A stretch of DNA of 64,000 nucleotides. Origin: Prochlorococcus marinus str. SB (GTDB lineage Bacteria; Cyanobacteriota; Cyanobacteriia; PCC-6307; Cyanobiaceae). The position numbers were made by a program, and so were the translations under genes. Under the pieces are notes generated by a model. That model did no database searches and was not told the DNA's origin. It saw only the letters and a list, made by a program, of their open reading frames with translations. Below are positions 47,235 to 57,944 of this stretch, one piece after another. How positions within the stretch are numbered: position 1 is the stretch's first letter; each line of letters begins with the position of its first letter. The stretch spans positions 558,001 to 622,000 of the forward strand of contig NZ_JNAS01000002.1 of assembly GCF_000760115.1 (NCBI RefSeq). The letters run 5' to 3'.

Positions 47235-48257
47235 TTACTCCCAATTTTTAGCAACAATCTCTGCTAAATCTACAACTCTCTGACTATAACCCCACTCATT
47301 GTCATACCATGCAAGCACCTTTACAAGGTTATCACCGATACACATAGTAAGATCACTATCTACAATTGATGATTCATTGGTACCTGCATAATCGCTTGAG
47401 ACTAATGGTTCATCTCCATACTTAATAATGCCTTTCATTGTACTTAGAGATGCTTCCTTGAGAGCATTATTGACTTCTTCAGCCGTGACAGATTTAGAAG
47501 ATTCAAAAACAAAATCTACTGCTGAAACGTTAGGAGTTGGTACTCTCATTGCAATTCCAGTTAATTTGCCTTTCATTTCTGGGTATACAAGAGCAACTGC
47601 TTTTGCGGCTCCTGTAGAAGTAGGAACGATGTTTGTAGCTGCAGCTCTAGCCCTTCTTAGATCTCTATGACTATTATCTAAAATTCTTTGATCACCTGTA
47701 TAACTATGAATTGTAGTCATCAAACCTTTATTAATCCCAAAAGTTTGATCTAAAACTTTGACTACTGGAGCTAAACAGTTAGTTGTGCAACTAGCATTAC
47801 TCAAAATATCGTAATCTTTGTGTTTATATGTATCAGCATTCACTCCAACTACAAAAGTACCAACGCCATCGCCTTTACCAGGAGCAGTTAAGATAACTTT
47901 TTTTGCTCCTACCTCTAAGTGCTTACTTGCACCTACGTCTGTATTAAATACTCCAGTAGATTCAATAACCAAATCTACACCCCAGTCTTTCCAGGGGAGA
48001 TTCAGTGGGTTTCTGTCTGAGAAACATTTAATTGTTTTGTTATTAATTACAAAAGTATCATCAGTATATTGAATATCAACACCATCAAGCTGACCAAGGA
48101 CTGAGTCATATTTTAATAAATGAGCATTAGTCTTAGGATCTGATGTAACGTTAATTCCGACTACTTCAATATTGGTGTAAGCTCCTCTACTAAGCCAACA
48201 ACGCATAAAGTTTCGACCAATTCTGCCAAAGCCGTTAATTGCAACACGCAAAGTCAT
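47235..48257 (-). CDS. gap2: Glyceraldehyde-3-phosphate dehydrogenase (Gap2)
   Basis: 340 residues. NAD(P)-binding [11 protein letters not shown] at the start, catalytic C157 in [12 protein letters not shown], and [11 protein letters not shown] and [11 protein letters not shown]. Gap2 runs the Calvin cycle direction with NADPH in cyanobacteria. It abuts thiL (convergent) and is divergent from murC across 193 A+T-rich bases. Confidence 0.95.
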   Translation of the reverse strand: MTLRVAINGFGRIGRNFMRCWLSRGAYTNIEVVGINVTSDPKTNAHLLKYDSVLGQLDGVDIQYTDDTFVINNKTIKCFSDRNPLNLPWKDWGVDLVIESTGVFNTDVGASKHLEVGAKKVILTAPGKGDGVGTFVVGVNADTYKHKDYDILSNASCTTNCLAPVVKVLDQTFGINKGLMTTIHSYTGDQRILDNSHRDLRRARAAATNIVPTSTGAAKAVALVYPEMKGKLTGIAMRVPTPNVSAVDFVFESSKSVTAEEVNNALKEASLSTMKGIIKYGDEPLVSSDYAGTNESSIVDSDLTMCIGDNLVKVLAWYDNEWGYSQRVVDLAEIVAKNWE

Positions 48258-48450
48258 AACTAATAATTTCTAAATGATTAACCTAAGTTGCTGATCATAC
48301 TGAATTTTGTGCAATAACGTAAGGTTTTTTTGATTTATTAAGCAAATAAGTCTAGTTTTGTATTAATTCAAGAAAAAAAAACATTTTTTTTTAAGAAAAA
48401 ATAGCAAAATTTTACCTAGAAGTTATTTTGATTTAAGTAAAAGATAAACA

Positions 48451-49860
48451 TTGGATAAAAAATTACTTTTGAAAAGTCATTTTCATTTTATTGGGATCGG
48501 AGGTATTGGGATGTCAGCATTAGCAATGGGTTTACTTAAAAAAGGTTGTTCAGTTTCAGGATCTGATTTAGTTAAAAACGATGAAACTAATAAATTGGAG
48601 AAACTAGGTGCAGTAATCTTTACTTCTCAAGTTCGACAAAATATTGAATTTGTTACTTCAAAATTTACCAACAGATTGATTAATTTTGTTGTAAGCTCCG
48701 CGATCAAGCCAGAAAATGAAGAATTATCGTATTGCAAAGAAAAAAATTTATCAATAAAACATCGTTCAGAGATACTTGCAATGCTAATGCACACTTATAC
48801 TGCATTGGCGATAGCAGGCAGCCACGGAAAAACATCAACTAGTACATTTCTTTCTACGATACTTGAGTTATGTACAAGTAATTCTTCTTCAATAACTGGA
48901 GGAATAATTCCTATTTACAACTCTAATTGTCATTTAGAAAATACAAAATACTTAGTAGCTGAAGTTGATGAATCTGATGGGACTATTGACAAATATAAAT
49001 GTGATATTGGAATAATCAATAATATTGATTTTGATCATTGCGATCACTTTTCTAATTTAACTGAAGTCATATCTTCTTTTAAAAGTTTCGCTAAAAACTC
49101 TAAAAAATTATTACTTAATTTTGATTGTAAAACCTCAAGAAAAAATTTTTATTCTAATTTTAAGTGGTCAAACTCTACGGCTAAAAACGTAGCATATGCA
49201 ATAATCCCAACTGAAATTAATTCAAAGTATACAATTGGGAAATATTATGAAAATGAAAATTTTATCAGTAATTTAAATATTCCAATTCCAGGACTACACA
49301 ATCTATCCAATATCACAGCAGCAATAGCAGCTTCCAGAATGATAGGAGTAGATTTTATAGAAATTAAGAAAAATTTAAAATATTTGAAACTGCCAAAAAA
49401 AAGATTTGAATTTAGAGGCCAAATAGATGAAAGAAGCTTATATGATGATTATGCACATCACCCAAAAGAAATAAAAGAGACGATTAAATTAGGAAGATTA
49501 TTCATTAAGCAAAAAAATAAGAATGAATTTCAAAAAAATAGATTAATTGCTTTATTTCAACCTCATAGATATTCTCGAGTAAAGCAATTTAATAAAGAAT
49601 TCGCTGAAGAATTATCAAAAGCAGATGTTATTTATGTAACAAGTATTTATGGAGCAGGAGAAGGAAACGAAGATAACATTACTTCGAAAATTATTACGGA
49701 TCTGATTTATAAAAAAAATAAAAATGTTAGTTACATAAATAATTATTATGAAGTTACAAAGAATTTTTACGAATTAACTCGAAAAGGGGATTTAATTTTG
49801 AATATGGGAGCTGGTGATTGTCATAATTTCTGGTCAATTTTAAATGAAAAAAATAATTAA
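48451..49860 (+). CDS. murC: UDP-N-acetylmuramate--L-alanine ligase
   Basis: 469 residues from a TTG start, with an N-terminal UDP-binding GIGGIGMSALA, ATP loop AGSHGKTSTST, and FQPHRYSRVKQ late. It adds the first amino acid to the peptidoglycan stem. First gene of the murC-murB-ybaB run (16- and 17-base gaps). Confidence 0.96.
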   Translation: MDKKLLLKSHFHFIGIGGIGMSALAMGLLKKGCSVSGSDLVKNDETNKLEKLGAVIFTSQVRQNIEFVTSKFTNRLINFVVSSAIKPENEELSYCKEKNLSIKHRSEILAMLMHTYTALAIAGSHGKTSTSTFLSTILELCTSNSSSITGGIIPIYNSNCHLENTKYLVAEVDESDGTIDKYKCDIGIINNIDFDHCDHFSNLTEVISSFKSFAKNSKKLLLNFDCKTSRKNFYSNFKWSNSTAKNVAYAIIPTEINSKYTIGKYYENENFISNLNIPIPGLHNLSNITAAIAASRMIGVDFIEIKKNLKYLKLPKKRFEFRGQIDERSLYDDYAHHPKEIKETIKLGRLFIKQKNKNEFQKNRLIALFQPHRYSRVKQFNKEFAEELSKADVIYVTSIYGAGEGNEDNITSKIITDLIYKKNKNVSYINNYYEVTKNFYELTRKGDLILNMGAGDCHNFWSILNEKNN

Positions 49861-49876
49861 AATAAATAACTAAATT

Positions 49877-50770
49877 ATGAATAAAAAAAATTTTTCTGAA
49901 AACCGTAATTTAAGTAGTTACACAACTATAAAAGTGGGAGGAGTAGCTGAATATTTTGCTGAGCCAAGAAGCGTTGAAGAACTTTCATATCTAATAAAAT
50001 GGGCTAATTTAAAAAACCAAAGATGTCAAATAATTGGCGCAGGTTCAAACCTTTTAATAAATAATATTTTCATAAAAGGCTTAGTTGTTTGTACAAAAAA
50101 ATTGAAATCACTAAAGATAGATCCATATTCAGGAATTATTGAAGCGGAAGCAGGTGTAATGCTCCCAACATTATCTAATTCTCTTGCTAAAAATCGATTA
50201 CAAGGAGGGGAATGGGCTGTGGGAATTCCAGGAACATTAGGAGGAGCAATTTATATGAATGCTGGCACAGGTAATTTATCGCTAGCAAAAAATCTTATTT
50301 CCGTAAAAGTTATTAATAATAAAACTCTTGAAAAAATTGAAATTGAAAAAAAAGATATCAATTTTGAGTATAGATTTAGCTCTTTTCAAAGAAACGATTT
50401 AACAATTATTAGTGCAAGATTACATTTTGAACCTAATGGAAATCTAGAAAAATTAATTCAAACAACCAAAAATAACCTTAAATTAAAAACCGAAACACAA
50501 CCATATCATCAACCAAGCTTTGGTAGTGTTTTTAAAAATCCTGAAAATAATTATGCAGCAAAATTAATTGATGATATGGGTTTAAAGGGATTTAAAATTG
50601 GCGATGCCGAAATTTCTACAATGCATTCAAATTTTATTATTAACACTTCTTCAGCAAGTTCAAAAGATATTTATGAATTAATAACAGTAATTCAACAAAA
50701 AGTACTACAAAACAAAGGGATTTATTTGCAACCGGAAGTAAGAATGATTGGTTTTGACTATCCTATCTAA
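49877..50770 (+). CDS. murB: UDP-N-acetylenolpyruvoylglucosamine reductase
   Basis: 297 residues, FAD enzyme. FAD loop [26 protein letters not shown], and the active Ser in [18 protein letters not shown]. It reduces the enolpyruvyl group to make UDP-MurNAc, the substrate of MurC encoded directly upstream. Confidence 0.97.
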   Translation: MNKKNFSENRNLSSYTTIKVGGVAEYFAEPRSVEELSYLIKWANLKNQRCQIIGAGSNLLINNIFIKGLVVCTKKLKSLKIDPYSGIIEAEAGVMLPTLSNSLAKNRLQGGEWAVGIPGTLGGAIYMNAGTGNLSLAKNLISVKVINNKTLEKIEIEKKDINFEYRFSSFQRNDLTIISARLHFEPNGNLEKLIQTTKNNLKLKTETQPYHQPSFGSVFKNPENNYAAKLIDDMGLKGFKIGDAEISTMHSNFIINTSSASSKDIYELITVIQQKVLQNKGIYLQPEVRMIGFDYPI

Positions 50771-50787
50771 AGAAACGTTTTTACAAA

Positions 50788-51138
50788 ATGGCGGGTTTTG
50801 GACTTCCTAACTTTGGACAACTTACAGAAGCTTTTAAAAAAGCTAAACAAATTCAGCAAGATGCTCAAAAATTACAAGATGAACTTGAAAATATGGAGAT
50901 TGAAGGCACAAGTGATGATGAGATGATAAAAGTTTGGATTAGTGGAAACCAACTTCCTTTAAAGGTAGAAGTACAAGAAAATATTTTAAATGCAAATAAA
51001 GAACAAATAGAGCAAAGCATTCTACAAGCTATTCAAAAAGCTCATGAATTATCAACTACAACTATGAAAGAAAGGATGAATGATTTGACTGGTGGATTAA
51101 ATCTCAATCTTCCTGGTTTTGATAATAGTGACTCTTAG
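50788..51138 (+). CDS. YbaB/EbfC family nucleoid-associated protein
   Basis: 116 residues with the helical [21 protein letters not shown] segment and a central beta region; ends [11 protein letters not shown]. Family members bind DNA as dimers and affect nucleoid structure. Its last 35 bases overlap the convergent rsgA gene. Confidence 0.9.
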   Translation: MAGFGLPNFGQLTEAFKKAKQIQQDAQKLQDELENMEIEGTSDDEMIKVWISGNQLPLKVEVQENILNANKEQIEQSILQAIQKAHELSTTTMKERMNDLTGGLNLNLPGFDNSDS

Positions 51139-52021
51139 AAGACTCAATCATTTCTTTATAAAAAGAATATCTTTCGAAGGATTTATTTAAATTACATCCC
51201 TCATCGTTTAAATGTAAGCAATTACGAAATTTACACTTAATTCCTTCTTCGATTACCTGTTTATATATTTCTGAATAAAAATTTGGTAACAACTTAATAT
51301 CAACCTCTAGAGGTTGCATGTTAAAACCAGGAGTATCCACAATGTAACTTTGATTCGAAATAGAAAATAACTCAACATTTCGAGTAGTGTTTTTTCCTCT
51401 CTTAATTTTATTGGAAACTGGAGAAGTACTATTTTGAAGCCCTGGAATAATCATATTTAGCAAGGTAGTTTTGCCAACTCCAGATGGACCCATAAAAATT
51501 GAACAATCTTTTTTCTTTACCTCAGCTAATAAATTTTTAAAGGAATCAGATTTCTGTAAATTTAAAGTTATTACTCGATAACCCCATTTCTCAAATTTAT
51601 CAATTAGATATGATCTTCTTTTATCAGAAATTAAATCACACTTTGTCAAAACTAATGAGACTTCAACTCCCATTGATTCTGCTGATATCAAAAACCTATT
51701 AACTTGAGATAAATTTAACTCTGGTTCTTGAACGGAAAAAGTAACATATATGTTAGAAATATTTGCAACTGAGGGTCTAACTAAAAGATTTTTTCTTTTT
51801 TTTAGACTTGTTATTATTGCGCGTTTACTTTTAAAATCAATTTTTTCAATCGCTACTTCGTCTCCAACATAAATTAATTGATCCTTGAAATTTATAGACT
51901 TCTTAACCTTACATAAAAATTTCTGGCTATTTCCAGAGTTTCCTTGATTTTTTAAATCAACTAAAAAAAAATCATTAAATTTTTTCGTAACTAAACCTAA
52001 ATATTTAATATTAGTTTTCAT
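51104..52021 (-). CDS. rsgA: Ribosome small-subunit GTPase RsgA
   Basis: 305 residues. Circularly permuted GTPase: G4 LTKCDL precedes G1 [12 protein letters not shown] and G3 DTPGF. An N-terminal OB fold and a C-terminal zinc site ([14 protein letters not shown]) complete the pattern. It acts late in 30S maturation. It overlaps the upstream tusA-like gene by 11 bases. Confidence 0.96.
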   Translation of the reverse strand: MKTNIKYLGLVTKKFNDFFLVDLKNQGNSGNSQKFLCKVKKSINFKDQLIYVGDEVAIEKIDFKSKRAIITSLKKRKNLLVRPSVANISNIYVTFSVQEPELNLSQVNRFLISAESMGVEVSLVLTKCDLISDKRRSYLIDKFEKWGYRVITLNLQKSDSFKNLLAEVKKKDCSIFMGPSGVGKTTLLNMIIPGLQNSTSPVSNKIKRGKNTTRNVELFSISNQSYIVDTPGFNMQPLEVDIKLLPNFYSEIYKQVIEEGIKCKFRNCLHLNDEGCNLNKSFERYSFYKEMIESSKSHYYQNQED

Positions 52022-52241
52022 TCAATATTTTTATTTTTATAAATTTTTCATTTTCTTTGATTTGTTTAAACAAACATCCCATCTCTTTTAAATTGTTTAA
52101 TACCATTTCTTCTGGTTCACCTTTATCTAGTTCAACAATAAGTTGTTCATTTTTAGATAACTTCTCCAAAGCCAATTTAATTTTGACAACATTTAAAGGA
52201 CATGGAACAGATTTAAGATCCAAATGCTTTAAGGCAGTCAT
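52011..52241 (-). CDS. TusA-like sulfur carrier protein with CPLN motif
   Basis: 76 residues in the TusA/SirA fold pattern. The usual CPxP motif is CPLN here (SVPCPLNVVK), so the second proline is replaced while the cysteine remains. TusA proteins relay sulfur for tRNA thiolation or cofactor synthesis. Its start overlaps the dnaJ stop by one base, and its end overlaps rsgA by 11. Confidence 0.78.
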   Translation of the reverse strand: MTALKHLDLKSVPCPLNVVKIKLALEKLSKNEQLIVELDKGEPEEMVLNNLKEMGCLFKQIKENEKFIKIKILNEN

Positions 52242-53365
52242 TAAGATTCTTTACCAAATAATTTACTAAACAGTCCACTACTGGAATTAATATTTTTATC
52301 TGAATATTGAGAAGCTAAACCCTCTAAAAGCTCTCGTTCTGCGTCGGTTATACGAGTTGGTAATTTTACTTTTACTAAGACTTCATGATTTCCTCTCGCA
52401 ACCGGATTTCCAAGTCTAGGTACCCCTTTATTCTCAAGTGAAAGAGTTGTATTTGGCTGAATACCACTTGGAATTTTTAAATCAACATCTCCATCAACTG
52501 TAGTGATTTTTACAGTGTCGCCTAAAATAGCCTGTAAATAACTCACTGCTATTTCTGAGTAAATAGTTACACCATCTCTTTTAAGTTTTGAATCATTCTT
52601 AACCTTTATAAAAACATAAAGATCTCCAGGTGGACCCCCTTTCAAACCAACATTTCCCTCGCCGGAAACTCTTAATTTAGTGCCAGTATCAACTCCTGCA
52701 GGAATATTAATTCTTAATTTTTTTCTGACTTGCTTTACGCCATTACCGCCGCAAGTTACACATGGATCTGCAATTATCTGGCCAGCCCCATTACATGAAG
52801 GACATTCAGCTACTTGTGTGAAATTACCAAAAGGTGTTCTTGTAGCTCTTCTAACTTGTCCACTTCCACCACATGTTGAACAAGTTTTGGGGCCGGTTCC
52901 TGGTTTTGCACCTGTTCCCCTACAGACTTCACATGTCTCCAAATGAGGAATTTTAATTTCTCTTTGTTGGCCAAAAATTGCATCTTTAAAGTCAACATTA
53001 AGGTCATACCTTAGATCATCTCCTTGCTGAGGACCTCTTCTTTGTGTTCTTCCTCCTTGTGGATTTTGCCCCCCAAAGCCATTAAAAAAAGTTTCAAATA
53101 AATCTGCAAAGCCACCCATATCTCCCATATCAGGCATTCCAGCTGCGCCTCCAAGACCAGCTTCGCCAAATTGGTCATATCTTGCTCTAGTTTCAGGATC
53201 AGCTAATGCTTCGTAAGCCTTACCAATTTCTTTAAATTTATCTTCCGCACCAGGTTCTTTATTAACATCAGGATGATATTGTCTTGCTAATTTTCTATAA
53301 GCCCTTTTTAAGGTATCCGCATCAGCATCTCTTGAAACTCCAAGTATTTGGTAAAAATCAGCCAT
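52241..53365 (-). CDS. dnaJ: Chaperone protein DnaJ
   Basis: 374 residues, type I. A J domain with HPD ([10 protein letters not shown]), a Gly/Phe region, four zinc motifs ([32 protein letters not shown]) and C-terminal substrate domains. It delivers unfolded proteins to DnaK. grpE lies 29 bases upstream on the same strand. Confidence 0.97.
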   Translation of the reverse strand: MADFYQILGVSRDADADTLKRAYRKLARQYHPDVNKEPGAEDKFKEIGKAYEALADPETRARYDQFGEAGLGGAAGMPDMGDMGGFADLFETFFNGFGGQNPQGGRTQRRGPQQGDDLRYDLNVDFKDAIFGQQREIKIPHLETCEVCRGTGAKPGTGPKTCSTCGGSGQVRRATRTPFGNFTQVAECPSCNGAGQIIADPCVTCGGNGVKQVRKKLRINIPAGVDTGTKLRVSGEGNVGLKGGPPGDLYVFIKVKNDSKLKRDGVTIYSEIAVSYLQAILGDTVKITTVDGDVDLKIPSGIQPNTTLSLENKGVPRLGNPVARGNHEVLVKVKLPTRITDAERELLEGLASQYSDKNINSSSGLFSKLFGKES

Positions 53366-53394
53366 TAGATAATGCTCAAATAAGAATTTGGAAT

Positions 53395-54111
53395 TTATAC
53401 ATCTTCAGAAGTATTTGCCTCTGAATTAACATCCCCTTCAACTGTATCCTTTTCTACTTCCTGTTGTGAATTTTGTTTACCAGGTCCCATAGATACCTTA
53501 ACCAATGCATGTCTCAACACCTTACCTTCTAGATGATATCCTCGCTGCAATTCTTCAATAATATAATCCTCTTCAAACTCTTCACTAGGTTCTCTTAATA
53601 CAGCTTCATGCAAGTTTGGATCAAATTGCTGACCAACAACTCTCATGGGTGACACTCCCTGTTGTTTTAAAACTTCTACTAGTTGTTTATACAATCCTTG
53701 ATAACTTCTATGAAGAGCTTGAGCTTCCTCATTTTCTGGTTTAAGTTGTTGTCTTGCTCTCTCAAAATTGTCAACAATAGGAAGTATGGCAGTTATAGTC
53801 TTGGAAACAAGTTGGATTTTTAAATCGTCCTGATCCCTAGACTGCCTTTTTCTGAAATTATCAAAATCTGCTGAAATCCTTACATATTGATTTTTTAATG
53901 TTTCATGCTCTTTTTCTAATTGTTCTAATCTGGCATCATTATTTGAAATAGTATTTTTTAATTCTTCAGTATTTATTTCTTCTTTTTCTTGAGAAGATAA
54001 TTCATCATTTTCGGTTGTTAAGGTTTGGGTAGATGATGTATCTTCAGGAGCATTATCGAGATTAGAATCATCATTCTCTTTATTGTCAATATTGTCTGAT
54101 TTTTCAATCAT
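53395..54111 (-). CDS. grpE: Nucleotide exchange factor GrpE
   Basis: 238 residues from the ATG at 54111; the frame opens 17 codons earlier with a hydrophobic stretch unlike the family. An acidic disordered N-terminus and a long coiled coil (about 60-105) precede [18 protein letters not shown] and a C-terminal beta domain ([18 protein letters not shown]). It releases ADP from DnaK. Confidence 0.95.
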   Translation of the reverse strand: MIEKSDNIDNKENDDSNLDNAPEDTSSTQTLTTENDELSSQEKEEINTEELKNTISNNDARLEQLEKEHETLKNQYVRISADFDNFRKRQSRDQDDLKIQLVSKTITAILPIVDNFERARQQLKPENEEAQALHRSYQGLYKQLVEVLKQQGVSPMRVVGQQFDPNLHEAVLREPSEEFEEDYIIEELQRGYHLEGKVLRHALVKVSMGPGKQNSQQEVEKDTVEGDVNSEANTSEDV

Positions 54112-54185
54112 TTTTCTAAAATTTAATAAAACTATTGTCCAATAAAGTGATGCACAACACAAGTTGCGGAAGGCCGCACAAATAT

Positions 54186-54680
54186 TTAGTCAGGAACGAA
54201 CCTTAATGCTAATCCGTTGTTGCAGTATCTTTTGCCAGTAGGAAGTGGCCCATCATTGAAGACATGTCCCTGATGGCCTCCACATCTAGAACAATGATAT
54301 TCGGTTCTAGGAACAATTAACTTAAAATCAACTTTTGTTTCTATTGATCCTTGAATTGAATCCCAAAAACTTGGCCATCCTGTACCACTATCAAATTTTT
54401 TATCTGAGGAAAAAAGCGGCAAATCGCATCCTGCACAGTGAAAAATCCCTTTCCCCTTCTCATTATTTAATTTGCTGCTAAAAGCTCTTTCAGTCCCTTC
54501 CTCCCTCAAAATATAATAAGATTCTGGACTAAGCCTAGCTTTCCATTCGTCTTTTGATAAGTTCCACTCTTCTTTAGAAGCAAGTGAAGATGCTAATACT
54601 TGCATTGGCTTAAAGATTTTTTTTAAGATTGACATAGTAGGAATTAGAATAAAAATTCTTCTTGATAGAAATTGATTCAT
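54186..54680 (-). CDS. msrB: Methionine-R-sulfoxide reductase
   Basis: 164 residues. Zinc cysteines CAGC and [27 protein letters not shown], and the catalytic Cys in [11 protein letters not shown]. It repairs R-methionine sulfoxide. The N-terminal 25-30 residues are basic and hydrophobic and may be an export or membrane segment; a later start is possible. Confidence 0.93.
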   Translation of the reverse strand: MNQFLSRRIFILIPTMSILKKIFKPMQVLASSLASKEEWNLSKDEWKARLSPESYYILREEGTERAFSSKLNNEKGKGIFHCAGCDLPLFSSDKKFDSGTGWPSFWDSIQGSIETKVDFKLIVPRTEYHCSRCGGHQGHVFNDGPLPTGKRYCNNGLALRFVPD

Positions 54681-54702
54681 ATATTTAAATCACACAAAAG
54701 TA

Positions 54703-55707
54703 ATGAAATCCATTCAATTTAATTCTATTAAAAATATTCGTAAATTAAGTATTGCTCCAATGATGGATTGTACTGATAAGCATTTCAGAATGATAATGAG
54801 AAAAATAAGTTCTGAAGCCCTATTGTATACGGAAATGATTGTGGCCCAGAGTTTAGTTTATACGAATAAAAAAGAAAATTTTTTAGACTTTAATGGTGAA
54901 GAACACCCTATATCAATTCAGTTTGGTGGGGACGATCCTAAAATCCTTAAAGAGGCAGCCCAAATGGCAGAGGATTGGGGTTATGACGAAATAAACTTTA
55001 ATGTTGGCTGTCCAAGTCCAAGGGTCTGCTCTGGAAATTTTGGCGCTTCACTTATGAAAGATCCTGAAAAAGTTGCAAAATGTATAGAGTCCTTAAAAAA
55101 TAATTGCAACTTACCGGTTACTATCAAACACAGAATCGGTGTGGATAATGATGATAGTTTCGTTTACTTGAATAAATTCGTAAGAATTATCGCAAATGCT
55201 GGTGCAGACAGATTTACAGTTCATGCAAGAAAAGCAATATTAAAAGGTCTAAATCCAAAACAAAACAGGTCCATACCTCCACTTAATTATGATGTAGTAA
55301 AAAGATTAAAAAATTCAAATCCCCAATTATTAATTGAAATCAATGGGGGTTTAACAAATATCGATGAATCATTAAAAGCCTTAAATGATTTTGATGGTGT
55401 CATGATTGGACGGTCAATTTATAAACATCCCTTAAGGTGGTCTGAAATTGATCAAAAAATTTATGGAATTAATACAAAACCCAAATCAGCTTCAAATATT
55501 ATATTCTCCTTAATTCCATACATAGAAGCGCATTTAAGTAATGGAGGAAAATCTTGGGATATTTGTAAACATCTTATAAATTTAGTGGAAGGTATACCAA
55601 AAGCTAAAATTTGGAGAAATCAAATTTCAAATAAATCTATTAAAAAAGAATTAACTATTGATTATTTATTTAATTTAACAACGTCGCTTAAAGAAATGGG
55701 TTACTAA
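54703..55707 (+). CDS. dusA: tRNA-dihydrouridine synthase (DusA type)
   Basis: 334 residues, FMN TIM barrel. MMDCTDKHFRMIMR start, NVGCPSPRV with the active cysteine, and HARKAILKGLNPKQNRSIPPL, which marks the DusA branch (U20 and U20a of tRNA). It converges on the RRM gene with a 4-base overlap. Confidence 0.93.
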   Translation: MKSIQFNSIKNIRKLSIAPMMDCTDKHFRMIMRKISSEALLYTEMIVAQSLVYTNKKENFLDFNGEEHPISIQFGGDDPKILKEAAQMAEDWGYDEINFNVGCPSPRVCSGNFGASLMKDPEKVAKCIESLKNNCNLPVTIKHRIGVDNDDSFVYLNKFVRIIANAGADRFTVHARKAILKGLNPKQNRSIPPLNYDVVKRLKNSNPQLLIEINGGLTNIDESLKALNDFDGVMIGRSIYKHPLRWSEIDQKIYGINTKPKSASNIIFSLIPYIEAHLSNGGKSWDICKHLINLVEGIPKAKIWRNQISNKSIKKELTIDYLFNLTTSLKEMGY

Positions 55708-56390
55708 TTTGTCTCATTTGAAGCATTGCTCTCATTGGACAATCCCCTTTTTCTCCTGCTCCTACCATTTTCATATTCAGAGTTTTCAGAAGAATTTCCA
55801 TAACTTCTGTCTTCCCAACCTTCTGCTCCAGAAGCTTTATTAGGGTTAGAGATATTAGATCTAGAATTACCACCGCCATAGCCGCCACCTCCGTAACCGC
55901 CACCGTAGCCACCACCGTTATTACCGCCACCTCCGTAACCGCCACCGTAGCCACCACCGTTATTACCGCCACCTCCGTAACCGCCACCGTTATTACCGCC
56001 GCCATAGCCGCCACCTCCGTAACCGCCACCGTAGCCACCACCGTTATTACCGCCACCTCCGTAACCGCCACCGTTATTACCGCCATTGTAGCCGCCGTTA
56101 TTGCCGCCTCCGTAGCCACCTCTTCCTCCTCTACGAGATCCACCAGAACTTCTTGGCTCAGCTTTATTAATTCTTAATGGCCTACCCATAAGTTCCGTGC
56201 CTTGCCAACCATCAATAGCTTTTGACTCAATCGCTTCATCTGCCATTTCAATAAAAGCGAATCCTCTTTTCCTTCCAGTATCCCGCTCCAAGGGAAGAGA
56301 ACAATTTAAAACCTCACCAAAAGGGGCAAACAACTGTATAACATCTTCACGCTCTGCGCGGAACGGCAAATTGCCAACAAAAATACTCAC
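55704..56390 (-). CDS. RRM RNA-binding protein with glycine-rich repeat tail
   Basis: 228 residues from a GTG start. One RRM: RNP2 IFVGNLP (3-9), RNP1 KRGFAFIEM (41-49). Residues about 83-178 are Gly/Tyr/Asn repeats, followed by a polar end. Cyanobacterial Rbp proteins of this type bind RNA, and several are cold-induced. The tail is encoded by a GC-rich repeat block unlike the surrounding DNA. Confidence 0.92.
   Translation of the reverse strand: MSIFVGNLPFRAEREDVIQLFAPFGEVLNCSLPLERDTGRKRGFAFIEMADEAIESKAIDGWQGTELMGRPLRINKAEPRSSGGSRRGGRGGYGGGNNGGYNGGNNGGGYGGGGNNGGGYGGGYGGGGYGGGNNGGGYGGGGNNGGGYGGGYGGGGNNGGGYGGGYGGGGYGGGNSRSNISNPNKASGAEGWEDRSYGNSSENSEYENGRSRRKRGLSNESNASNETN
55870..56118. repeat. 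GC-rich tandem repeat in the RRM gene
   Basis: Many copies of CCGCCACC/CCTCCGTA-type units encode GGGGYGGG and GGNNGG blocks on the minus strand. Larger units recur (CCACCGTTATTACCGCCACC several times). Composition contrasts sharply with the A+T-rich flanks. Confidence 0.85.
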
Positions 56391-56417
56391 TTTAAACTCA
56401 ACAAAAAATTTACCTTA

Positions 56418-56439
56418 TAAAAAAACTACACTGAGTAGT
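56418..56439 (-). terminator. Probable terminator between argH and the RRM gene
   Basis: On the minus strand ACTAC-TCAGT-GTAGT (56439-56425) is followed by a run of T (plus-strand A 56419-56425). Short 5-bp stem; position fits ending argH transcripts. Confidence 0.4.
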
Positions 56440-56503
56440 CTCATAACGTTGCTTTACTATTCTACTTCAAAGCATACCCTTGTTGTAGAAAAATAATTGA
56501 GAT

Positions 56504-57883
56504 TCAAAGTAACAATCTTTTTTGCCAATTATTTACCTCTTTTTCTACCTGATCAAAACCTGTACCACCTTCGCTATTTCTTGATTTAACGACATTCAGA
56601 GGTTTAAGGTCCACAAAAACATCCTCATCAAATTCAGGATGAAAATTTTTAAACTCATCAATTTTGAGATTTTTAAATAACACTTTTCTCTCCAGGCAAT
56701 ATTTAACGATTTGACCAACAACTTGATAGGCAGTCCTAAAAGGAACATCTTTACCAACTAAATAATCTGCTAAATCAGTAGCATTAGAAAAGTCGTTTTC
56801 TACAGAATCAGATAGATTTTTTTCATTAAATTCAATACCCTCATTAATTAAAATAGTCATCGCTTTAATACAAGAAGATATTGTTTCTGCAGTATCAAAT
56901 ATTGGCTCTTTATCCTCTTGAAAATCTTTATTGTATGAAAGTGGTACCCCTTTGACCATTGTTAATAACGCCTGGAGATGCCCATACACTCTTCCTGTCT
57001 TACCTCTTATCAATTCTGGAACGTCAGGATTTTTTTTCTGCGGCATTAAGCTGCTTCCTGTGGCACATTTATCTGTTAATTTTGCAAAAGAAAATTCATC
57101 AGTTACCCATAAAATTATCTCCTCTGAAATTTTACTTAAATGGGACATCAACAAAGAAGAGGCAGAAACAAACTCTATACAAAAATCTCTATCACTAACT
57201 GCATCAATACTGTTTTTATAAATCTTTTCAAAACCCAATTCTGCAGCTGTAAATTGCCTATCTATTTTTATTTTTGTTCCAGCTAAAGCTGCAGCTCCTA
57301 ACGGAGAAATATTAACTCTGGAGCGTACTTCTTTATACCTTTCACGGTCTCTTTGGAGCATTTCTATATAAGCCAATAAATGATGGGCCAAAGATAAAGG
57401 TTGAGCTCTTTGCATGTGGGTATATCCAGGAATTAAGGTATAAATATTGGATTTCGCAAGATTTAAGAAGGATTTTTGTAAATCAATTATTAAAATTGCA
57501 ATATTATCAATCTCTTTTCTTAGCCACAATCGTATATCTGTGCCCACTTGATCATTTCTACTTCTACCTGTATGTAATTTTTTTCCGGTTTCACCAATTA
57601 AACTTATAAGCTTTTCTTCTATACAATAGTGAATATCTTCAGAAGGTGGGCCAGGACTAAATTTACCCTCCAAATACTCCACTTTTATTGATTCTAATCC
57701 ATTAATAATTTGCAAAGCTTCAGAAGAAGATAAAACTTTAGTTTTGCCAAGCATTGTTGCATGAGCAATCGAGCAATCTAAATCTTCTAAAATGAGCTTT
57801 CTATCAAAACCAATTGAGGCATTAAACTTTTCAATAAAAGGGTCAAGTGCATTATCAAACCTTTTACTCCAAACTTTTGCCAT
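56504..57883 (-). CDS. argH: Argininosuccinate lyase
   Basis: 459 residues. It splits argininosuccinate to arginine and fumarate, the last step of arginine synthesis. The fumarase/aspartase signature [12 protein letters not shown] contains the catalytic serine; [13 protein letters not shown] and [10 protein letters not shown] are typical. argJ of the same pathway is 38 kb away. Confidence 0.97.
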   Translation of the reverse strand: MAKVWSKRFDNALDPFIEKFNASIGFDRKLILEDLDCSIAHATMLGKTKVLSSSEALQIINGLESIKVEYLEGKFSPGPPSEDIHYCIEEKLISLIGETGKKLHTGRSRNDQVGTDIRLWLRKEIDNIAILIIDLQKSFLNLAKSNIYTLIPGYTHMQRAQPLSLAHHLLAYIEMLQRDRERYKEVRSRVNISPLGAAALAGTKIKIDRQFTAAELGFEKIYKNSIDAVSDRDFCIEFVSASSLLMSHLSKISEEIILWVTDEFSFAKLTDKCATGSSLMPQKKNPDVPELIRGKTGRVYGHLQALLTMVKGVPLSYNKDFQEDKEPIFDTAETISSCIKAMTILINEGIEFNEKNLSDSVENDFSNATDLADYLVGKDVPFRTAYQVVGQIVKYCLERKVLFKNLKIDEFKNFHPEFDEDVFVDLKPLNVVKSRNSEGGTGFDQVEKEVNNWQKRLLL

Positions 57884-57944
57884 GTCAATTAGTAATGTTA
57901 AGTATCTCTACTAAAGCATTTTTTTATATAAGTGACAAAAATAT

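Noticed and set aside
55688-56143. A 151-residue minus-strand frame (Val/Ala/Thr repeats) overlapping the RRM gene
   Set aside because: It is an alternative-frame reading of the glycine repeat; the RRM frame has RNP1 and RNP2 motifs.
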